A stretch of 34,219 nt of DNA from Streptosporangiales bacterium. GTDB lineage: Bacteria; Actinomycetota; Actinomycetes; Streptosporangiales; Streptosporangiaceae. The notes below the pieces were generated by a model. That model saw only the letters and a program-made list of their open reading frames with translations, did not search any database and was not told the origin of the DNA. Location: NCBI GenBank assembly GCA_009784565.1, contig WRBL01000024.1, positions 1 to 34,219 on the forward strand. The letters are read 5' to 3'. A program made the translations under genes and the position numbers. The number at the start of each line of letters is the position of its first letter. Positions within the stretch are counted from its first letter, which is position 1. Positions 28,450-34,219 of the stretch are shown here, in pieces.

Positions 28450-31400
28450 ATGCGGATCACTGGCGTGGAATCCACGAGCCTTTTCGCCGGCACCATTGCC
28501 CGTCCCCTGCAGATCATCCGGGTCACCGTCGAGAGTGACGGGCCCGCCCAGACCGGGACGATCACAGTCGGCGGGGCACGGGCGAGAACCGAAGACCCGT
28601 TCCGGATATCAGTGCCGGGACCCGGGGAAAGCCGTACCTTCGAGGTTCCGGTCCTCTCCGAGGGCGCGCCCGGGGTGTCCCGGCCGGTGACGGTCACTGG
28701 CGAGACCTCCGGCGGCAGCCGGGTCTCCGTCGAGGCGACGGTCACCGTCGCCGAGCCCGGCTGGACGATGTGGATGGTCAGCCATTTCCACTACGACCCG
28801 GTCTGGTGGTCCACCCAGGGCCAGTTCACCGAGGCCCGGCTCGTCCTGCCCGGCGAGGACGGCGACCTGCCCGCCGTCCGGACCGCGTTCGAACTGGTCA
28901 CGCTGCACCTGGAGAAGGCCCGGCGGGACAGCGACTACAAGTTCGTGCTGGCCGAGGTGGACTACCTCAAGCCGTACTTCGACGCGTTCCCCGGCGAACG
29001 GGCCTTCCTGCGGCGGCTGTTCGCCGAGGGCCGGTGCGAACTGGTCGGCGGCACCTACAACGAGCCGAACACCAACCTGACCGGCGCCGAGCTCACCATC
29101 CGCAACGCGGTCTACGGCATCGGCTACCAGCGCGACGTGCTGGGCGCGGACCCCCGCAGCGCGTGGATGCTCGACGCGTTCGGGTTCGACCCGGGGTTCC
29201 CCGGGCTGATGGCCGCCGCCGGGCTCACGAGCTCATCGTGGGCGCGCGGCCCCTTCCACCAGTGGGGACCGGATTCCAACCCCGACATGCAGTTCCCGGC
29301 CGAGTTCGAGTGGATCTCCCCCGACGGCACCGGGCTGCTCACCTCCTACATGGCCAACCACTACGGGGCGGGCTGGGGCCCGCTGCACGAGGCGGGCGAC
29401 ATCGCCGCGGCGGAGGCGGCCGCCTGCCAGCAGTTCACCGAGCTGGCGCCGGTCGCGGCGACCCGCAACGTGATGCTGCCGGTCGGCGCCGACCACGTCC
29501 TGCCGGCCCGCTGGGTGACGGACGTGCACCGGTCGTGGAACGAGCGCTACACCTGGCCCCGGTTCGTGACGGCGATCCCCCGGGACTACTTCGACGCCGT
29601 CCGGGCCGAGACGGCGCCGGGCGCCGCTCCGTCCTCGGGGCTCGGGATCACGCCGCAGTCCCGGGACATGAACCCGGTCTACACCGGCAAAGACGTGTCC
29701 TACATCGATACGAAGCAGGCCAGCCGGGCGGGCGAGATCGCCGTCTGCGAGGGCGAACGCTTCGCCACCCTGGCCTGGCTGCGCGGCGCCCCCTACCCGG
29801 CCGGCTCCCTGGACAAGGCCTGGCGGCAGCTCGCCTACGGCGCGCACCACGACGCCATCACCGGCACCGAGTCCGACCAGGTCTACCTCGACCTCCTGTC
29901 CGGCTGGAAGGAAGCCTGGCAGCGGGGGGACGACACGAGGCGCGCGGCGTGCGCGTTCCTCGCGGAGGGGCCCGAGCCCGCCGGGTCCGGCCCGGCGAAC
30001 GCGGAAAACGCGGTCACGGTTTTCAACGGCCTGGCCCGGGAGCGCGACGGCATGGTGACGGCGACGGTCACGTTCACCGAGCCCGGACCGGCCTGGGTCG
30101 CGCTGGCCGACGGCTCCGGCGCCGAGGTCCCGGCCCTCGCCGAGAACGTCAACCGCCATCCCGACGGCTCGCTGGCGTCGGCGGATCTCACCTTCCGCGC
30201 GACCGGGGTTCCCGGTCTCGGATCCCGCCAGTACACGCTGCGGGCGGTGCCCGCTCCCGGCACCGGTCCCGGCTGGACCGACGTCCCCGGCACCGCGATC
30301 GAGAACGACCGGATCGCGGTGACCGCCGACCCGGCTCGCGGCGGCGCGCTGACCTCGGTGACCGACAAGCGCACGGGCCGCGACGCGCTGACCGGGCCGG
30401 GCAACGAACTGGTCCTGCAGGAGGAGTACGCGCAGCACCCGCGCTGGGGCGAGGGCCCGTGGCACCTGTCTCCCAAGGGACCCGGAACCGGGTCCGCTTC
30501 CCGCCCGGCCGACTCGGTCCGCGCCCAGCGCTCCCCCGCCGGATCGCGCCTGGTCGCCGACTTCACGCTGGGCGACCTGTCCGTGCGGAGCGAGACGATC
30601 CTGTGGGACGGGTCGGACCGGGTCGAGTTCCGCACCCGCGTGTCCGGCTCGATCGGCTCCGACCGGCTGCTGCGCGTGCGGTTCCCCGCCGACGTCCCCG
30701 GCGGACGGCCGGTGTACCAGACCGCGACCGCGGTCATCGGGCGGCCGTTCGGCGCTCCGGAGGCCGACACCGCCGTGCAGTGGTGGACGCTGGACAACCC
30801 GGCCCACCAGTGGTTCGGCGCGGGCTCGGTGGCGGCGGTCTCGGTCCCGGGATCCTCCGCCGACGGCGAGACGGGCGGGCGCACGCGGCAGGCGATCGGC
30901 GTAGCCGAGGTCGTCTGCCCCGGCGGCACCGCCGACCCGGGAAACGTCCGGGACCTGGTCGTCTCGCTCGCCCAGGCCGGCGTGACCGCGACATCCTCGC
31001 GCGCGGACGGGCCCCGGTACGGGGCGGTGGACCTGGACTCCAACCTGCCCGACTTCCGGATCGCGCTGGGCGGCCCGGACGACAACGCGTTCACCGCCGC
31101 GGTGCTGGACGCCGCCGGGCCCGAGGCCCGCAAGCGGCTGGCCGAACTGGCCGCGGAACAGGGGTCGGCGCGGCTGTGGGTGCCGGCGGCGCGGCCCCTG
31201 GCGGACGCCGTGGCTCCGGAGGCCGACCTGCGCGGCCCCCGCGACCTGCCGGTCCTGATCGTGGCCGGTTCCGGGGGGCTGGAGCCGGCGGTCGAGGCGC
31301 TGCGGGCGGACCTGGCCACCGGGACGGTCCCGGCGGACGCGGCCGCGGGCCTCGCCGACGGCACGGACGACCCCGCCGCGCTGGGCGACGGCACGGTCGC

Positions 31401-32880
31401 GCTGTTCAACGCCGGGACCCCGTCGGCGGCGGTCACTCCGGACGGAACGCTGTGGATGGCGCTGATGCGGGCCTGCTCCGCGTGGCCGTCGGGGGTATGG
31501 ATCGACGGCGACCCGCGTACCGCCCCGGACGGCAGCAGCTTCGCCTGGCAGCACTGGAGCCACACGTTCGCCTACGCGCTCGCCGTCACCGGCGGGGACT
31601 GGCGCGAGGCCGGGTTCAACGCCGCCGCCGAGGACTACAACCACGCCCTCACCGCGATCGTCTCCGGTGTCGCCGCCGGCTCCGGTGGCCCCGCGGTCAG
31701 CGTCGGCGCGCCGAACGTGTCCCTGTCCGCGCTCAAGCCCCGGGGCAATCCCCTGGCCGCCGGGCGGCTCAGCGGCGCCCCGGCCGCCGGCCGGGAGGTG
31801 ACGGTACGGCTGCGGGAGACCGACGGCCGCCCCGCCTCGGCCCGCCTGCGGATCGCGCCCGGAATCGAGGCAGCGTGGCGCACGGATCTGCTCGAGGACG
31901 AGACGCTCTCGCCCCTCGGAGTTCACGACGGCACGGCGACGGTGAAACTGGGCCCGTTCGAGACCGTGACCCTGGCCGCCCGCGTCGCGGACACCGGAGC
32001 GCCGGCCGGAGCGCCGGCCGCGCCCGCCGGGATCGGTGAGGACGAGCCGGTCCGCCCGCCGTATGCCCGGTACTGGCTGCACGGGACGGGTGCCGCGCCC
32101 GCCGGGAACCTGCCGGTCACCGTCACCTTCACCCCGCCCCGCGCCACCCTCCAGCCCGGCACCGGCCAGCCCGGCACGGAAGAGCGGCTGCGCCTGACCG
32201 TGGCCTGCGGCCCCGAGCCCGCTTCCGGCTACGCTTCCCTGGCCCTGCCCGCGGGGATCGGGGCATCAGTCGCCGGCGGGGCCGGCGGCGAGCCCGCCGA
32301 CGCGGCGGTCACGCTCCCCTATGACCTGCCCGGCCATGGCCACGTCGCCTGGGACCTGACCCTGCGCGCGGAGCCGGACACGGCCGGCGGCCGGTACTTC
32401 GTCACCGCCGCCATCGCCGACGACTCGGGGCACTCCGCCGAGGACGCCGCCCTGGTCACGGTCGGCGAGCCGGGACCGCCGGAACGGGATCTGCCGGCCG
32501 ACGACCTGTTCTTGCGCATGATGACCGACACCCAGGCCCAGGCCGCCGAAGCCGACGTGAGCTTCCCCGGCGTCCCCGACCCCGCGGCCGGGGTCGCCCT
32601 CCGTCCGGGAGAACGGGGACGGCTGAGGGTCCGGGTAGCGAACCGTCTCGCCTCGGAACTGCGCGGCGCGGCCCAGCTGATCTCGCCCTTCGGCTCCTGG
32701 GAGGGAACCCCGTCCTGGGTCCTTCCGGTCACGGCCGCGGCGGGCGCGGAAACGGAGATCGTCTTCGACATCGCCGTCCCGGCCGGCGCGGCGCCCGGCT
32801 GGGAGTCGTGGCTGCTGGTGAAGCTGTCGTACTTCGGCCGGGTCCGCTACTCGCCGTCGGTCCGCCTCGCCGCCGGGTAG
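28450..32880 (+). CDS. GH38 alpha-mannosidase, long multidomain form
   Basis: This 1476-residue glycoside hydrolase belongs to family 38. It starts with a beta-sandwich domain (1-103). The catalytic domain has the zinc ligands in 'HFHYDPVWW' (112-120), the nucleophile Asp242 in 'WMLDAFGFDPGFPG', and 'HHDAITGT' (466-473). The C-terminal beta domains contain 'WQHWSHTFAYAL' (about 1033) and 'ARYWLHGTG' (about 1204), both typical of GH38. A further Ig-like region fills 1290-1476. No signal peptide is seen, so it probably acts in the cytoplasm. Bacterial GH38 proteins are commonly about 850-1050 residues, so this one is long. It diverges from the LacI regulator across 75 bp. Retaining alpha-mannosidase activity is well supported; the natural substrate is not known. 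Confidence 0.92.
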   Translation: MRITGVESTSLFAGTIARPLQIIRVTVESDGPAQTGTITVGGARARTEDPFRISVPGPGESRTFEVPVLSEGAPGVSRPVTVTGETSGGSRVSVEATVTVAEPGWTMWMVSHFHYDPVWWSTQGQFTEARLVLPGEDGDLPAVRTAFELVTLHLEKARRDSDYKFVLAEVDYLKPYFDAFPGERAFLRRLFAEGRCELVGGTYNEPNTNLTGAELTIRNAVYGIGYQRDVLGADPRSAWMLDAFGFDPGFPGLMAAAGLTSSSWARGPFHQWGPDSNPDMQFPAEFEWISPDGTGLLTSYMANHYGAGWGPLHEAGDIAAAEAAACQQFTELAPVAATRNVMLPVGADHVLPARWVTDVHRSWNERYTWPRFVTAIPRDYFDAVRAETAPGAAPSSGLGITPQSRDMNPVYTGKDVSYIDTKQASRAGEIAVCEGERFATLAWLRGAPYPAGSLDKAWRQLAYGAHHDAITGTESDQVYLDLLSGWKEAWQRGDDTRRAACAFLAEGPEPAGSGPANAENAVTVFNGLARERDGMVTATVTFTEPGPAWVALADGSGAEVPALAENVNRHPDGSLASADLTFRATGVPGLGSRQYTLRAVPAPGTGPGWTDVPGTAIENDRIAVTADPARGGALTSVTDKRTGRDALTGPGNELVLQEEYAQHPRWGEGPWHLSPKGPGTGSASRPADSVRAQRSPAGSRLVADFTLGDLSVRSETILWDGSDRVEFRTRVSGSIGSDRLLRVRFPADVPGGRPVYQTATAVIGRPFGAPEADTAVQWWTLDNPAHQWFGAGSVAAVSVPGSSADGETGGRTRQAIGVAEVVCPGGTADPGNVRDLVVSLAQAGVTATSSRADGPRYGAVDLDSNLPDFRIALGGPDDNAFTAAVLDAAGPEARKRLAELAAEQGSARLWVPAARPLADAVAPEADLRGPRDLPVLIVAGSGGLEPAVEALRADLATGTVPADAAAGLADGTDDPAALGDGTVALFNAGTPSAAVTPDGTLWMALMRACSAWPSGVWIDGDPRTAPDGSSFAWQHWSHTFAYALAVTGGDWREAGFNAAAEDYNHALTAIVSGVAAGSGGPAVSVGAPNVSLSALKPRGNPLAAGRLSGAPAAGREVTVRLRETDGRPASARLRIAPGIEAAWRTDLLEDETLSPLGVHDGTATVKLGPFETVTLAARVADTGAPAGAPAAPAGIGEDEPVRPPYARYWLHGTGAAPAGNLPVTVTFTPPRATLQPGTGQPGTEERLRLTVACGPEPASGYASLALPAGIGASVAGGAGGEPADAAVTLPYDLPGHGHVAWDLTLRAEPDTAGGRYFVTAAIADDSGHSAEDAALVTVGEPGPPERDLPADDLFLRMMTDTQAQAAEADVSFPGVPDPAAGVALRPGERGRLRVRVANRLASELRGAAQLISPFGSWEGTPSWVLPVTAAAGAETEIVFDIAVPAGAAPGWESWLLVKLSYFGRVRYSPSVRLAAG

Positions 32881-32885
32881 CGGGC

Positions 32886-33797
32886 TCAGTTCTCCGGGTT
32901 CTCGCCGCCCTGCTGCTCGGCCAGGAACTGCTCGAACTGGGCGGCGAGTTCGTCCGCGGTCGGCATCTCCTCGTCGTCGGCGAGGAGATTCTCGCCGTCG
33001 TGGGCGTTGGCGGCGTCCCACTGCTGCTCCAGCCCGCTGACCAGCTCGGCGACCTCGGTCGACTCCGACACCTGCCTCGCGATCAGCGAGTTGGTGGTCT
33101 CCTCGGCGTCCTTCAGGGAGCCGTCGGGCAGGTCCAGTCCGGTCGCCTCGCGCAGCGATTCCAGCAGCGCGAGCGCGGCGGTCGGGTAGGCGGCCTGCGA
33201 GAGATAGTGCGGTACCTGGACGGCGAAGCCGATGGCGTCGCGCCCGGCCTCGCCGAACCGGAGCTCGAGCAGGGACGCCGCGCTGCCCGGGACCTCGAGC
33301 TTGCGCGGCAGCTTGGCCTTGCTCGTGACCAGTCCCGGCCGGGTGCCGTGCGCGATCACGCCGAGCGGCCTGGTGTGCGGGATGCCCATCGGCACCCCGA
33401 AGTAGTTGACCGCCGTACCCGCCCCGAGCCGGTCGGCCAGCGACCGGACGGCGGTGGTGAACAGTTCCCATTCGTGGTCGGGCTCGGGCCCGTCGATGAG
33501 CAGGAACTTCCGGCCGGACGCGTCGGTCAGCACGTCCACCTTGAGCTCGGGCTGGTCGTAGGCGCTCCAGCGGCCCTCGTCGAAGGTCATGACGGGCCGC
33601 CGGGACCGGTAGTCGACGAGCCGGTCGATGTCGAAGGTCGCGATGGTCTCGTGGTCGCGGGTGTCCAGCAGGTGCTCGGTCAGCAGGCGCCCCGCGGCCC
33701 CCGCGTCCATGAACCCGTCGAGGTGAACCAGGATCGGGGCGCCTTCCACATCGGGGGCCGCCAGGTCCAGTTCGTAGAGTTCTTCCGGCTGCTGCAT
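32886..33797 (-). CDS. PAC2-family protein
   Basis: This 303-residue cytoplasmic protein carries the PAC2 fold, named for eukaryotic proteasome assembly chaperone 2. Family features are 'APILVHLDGFMDAGAAGRLL', 'LIDGPEPDHEWELF', 'VNYFGVPMGIPHTRPLGV' and 'FAVQVPHYLSQAAYPTAALALLE'. The C-terminal 60 residues are acidic and helical ('LLADDEEMPTADELAAQFEQFL'). It is common in actinobacteria, where a link to proteasome or Pup biology has been suggested but not established. It converges on the mannosidase gene with only 5 bp between stops. Confidence 0.92.
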   Translation of the reverse strand: MQQPEELYELDLAAPDVEGAPILVHLDGFMDAGAAGRLLTEHLLDTRDHETIATFDIDRLVDYRSRRPVMTFDEGRWSAYDQPELKVDVLTDASGRKFLLIDGPEPDHEWELFTTAVRSLADRLGAGTAVNYFGVPMGIPHTRPLGVIAHGTRPGLVTSKAKLPRKLEVPGSAASLLELRFGEAGRDAIGFAVQVPHYLSQAAYPTAALALLESLREATGLDLPDGSLKDAEETTNSLIARQVSESTEVAELVSGLEQQWDAANAHDGENLLADDEEMPTADELAAQFEQFLAEQQGGENPEN

Positions 33798-33857
33798 TTG
33801 TCTAGTCTCCCACTACCTGCCATGGTCCGCTGTGTCACCAGCATCTAGGGCGTTCAA

Positions 33858-33974
33858 CGTACGGTACGGCAAGATCCTTCCGGCGGCGCCCCCGTGCGTG
33901 TCGATCTTTGCCCGTATATCCCGGGACACGAAAATAGTGTCCGCGCCTGTCCGACTGATGGTTCGTGCATGCAC
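33858..33974. repeat. Three palindromes upstream of the Lrp/AsnC gene
   Basis: The gap between the PAC2 and Lrp genes holds CGTAC-G-GTACG (33858-33868), GGACAC-N7-GTGTCC (33924-33942) and GTGCATGCAC (33965-33974), all perfect. They are candidate operators for autoregulation by the Lrp/AsnC protein, which typically binds several sites near its own promoter. Confidence 0.4.
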
Positions 33975-33983
33975 AAAAAACGC

Positions 33984-33989
33984 TAAGTT
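33984..33989 (+). promoter_or_regulatory. -10 element of a possible leaderless Lrp/AsnC mRNA
   Basis: TAAGTT ends 6 bp before the GTG at 33996, the spacing of a leaderless start; no ribosome-binding site is seen. No good -35 is found. Confidence 0.4.
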
Positions 33990-33995
33990 GTCGTA

Positions 33996-34219
33996 GTGGA
34001 AGAGATCGACCGAAAGATCGTGTCCCTGCTGTCTCGCAACGGGCGCATGAGCTTCACCGAACTCGCCAGGCAGGCGGGCCTGTCGGTGTCGGCCGTGCAC
34101 CAGCGCGTTCGCAGACTGGAGACCGATGGAGTCATCACGGGATATGTCGCACTGTGCGATCCTGAGGTAATCGGGCTGCCCCTGACCGCTTTCGTGTCGG
34201 TTAAACCGTTTGATCCGTC
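33996..34219 (+). CDS. Lrp/AsnC-family transcriptional regulator, 5' part
   Basis: The first 74 codons of an Lrp/AsnC regulator reach the right edge of the window. The HTH is 'IDRKIVSLLSRNGRMSFTEL' followed by 'ARQAGLSVSAVHQRVRRLET', then 'DGVITGYVALCDPEVIGLPL', which is the hinge into the effector-binding RAM domain, cut off here. The family regulates amino acid metabolism in response to amino acid ligands. The GTG start gives the standard N-terminus. Several palindromes lie upstream. Ligand and targets are unknown. Confidence 0.88.
   Translation, partial: MEEIDRKIVSLLSRNGRMSFTELARQAGLSVSAVHQRVRRLETDGVITGYVALCDPEVIGLPLTAFVSVKPFDP

Noticed and set aside
28770-32082. Very long open frames (about 1089 and 949 codons) overlapping the mannosidase gene in other frames
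   Set aside because: The mannosidase frame carries all GH38 motifs. The others are Arg/Gly-rich shadows.

Overview
The window is from the chromosome of a high-GC actinomycete. The evidence is strong GC bias at third codon positions, many GTG starts (and one TTG), promoters that appear to give leaderless mRNAs, and genes typical of Actinobacteria: RbpA, polyprenol-phosphate mannose synthase, DUF3040, DUF3817, DUF3311 and PAC2 proteins. The arrangement around rbpA (a GDPD gene upstream, convergent ppm synthase downstream) resembles that of Streptomyces and relatives. I cannot name the genus from sequence alone. No rRNA, tRNA, CRISPR array, transposase or phage gene was seen.

Layout. 1-4.1 kb: the end of a TPR-type regulator, a DrrAB-like drug/lipid ABC exporter, and a solitary AAA ATPase with a DUF234 nuclease-like tail. 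4.2-5.9 kb: a nickel/cobalt permease (NiCoT) followed by a Fur-family regulator, with a Nur-type inverted repeat over the permease promoter. 6.1-8.1 kb: a fluoride-resistance operon of two overlapping FluC/CrcB genes and a protein with three DUF190 domains, behind a candidate fluoride riboswitch. 8.1-10.7 kb: DUF3040, a cupin and two tandem DUF805 membrane proteins separated by strong hairpins. 10.7-13.8 kb: a divergent PRPP synthetase paralogue, two small membrane proteins and two methyltransferases. 13.8-17.0 kb: a membrane-anchored unknown, a GDPD, RbpA behind a textbook sigma-R-type promoter, and convergent Ppm synthase.

17.0-19.5 kb holds a structured divergent intergenic region, a secreted L,D-transpeptidase, and two divergent paralogous cupins. 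One of these has no stop codon near its expected end and reads on antisense through the whole transpeptidase gene. 19.5-22.5 kb: DUF3311, a sodium:solute symporter and a HAD phosphatase in one overlapping operon, then a convergent S4 RNA-binding protein. 22.5-27.2 kb: a complete LivKHMGF-type ABC importer. 27.2-32.9 kb: a LacI-family regulator, with a LacI-type operator between it and livK, divergent from a 1476-residue GH38 alpha-mannosidase. The window ends with a PAC2 protein and the start of an Lrp/AsnC regulator.

Most genes are ordinary chromosomal functions. The points of most interest are the LacI/Liv/GH38 cluster, the stop-less cupin antisense to the transpeptidase, the Nur box, the triple-DUF190 fluoride operon and the structured element at 17064-17157.
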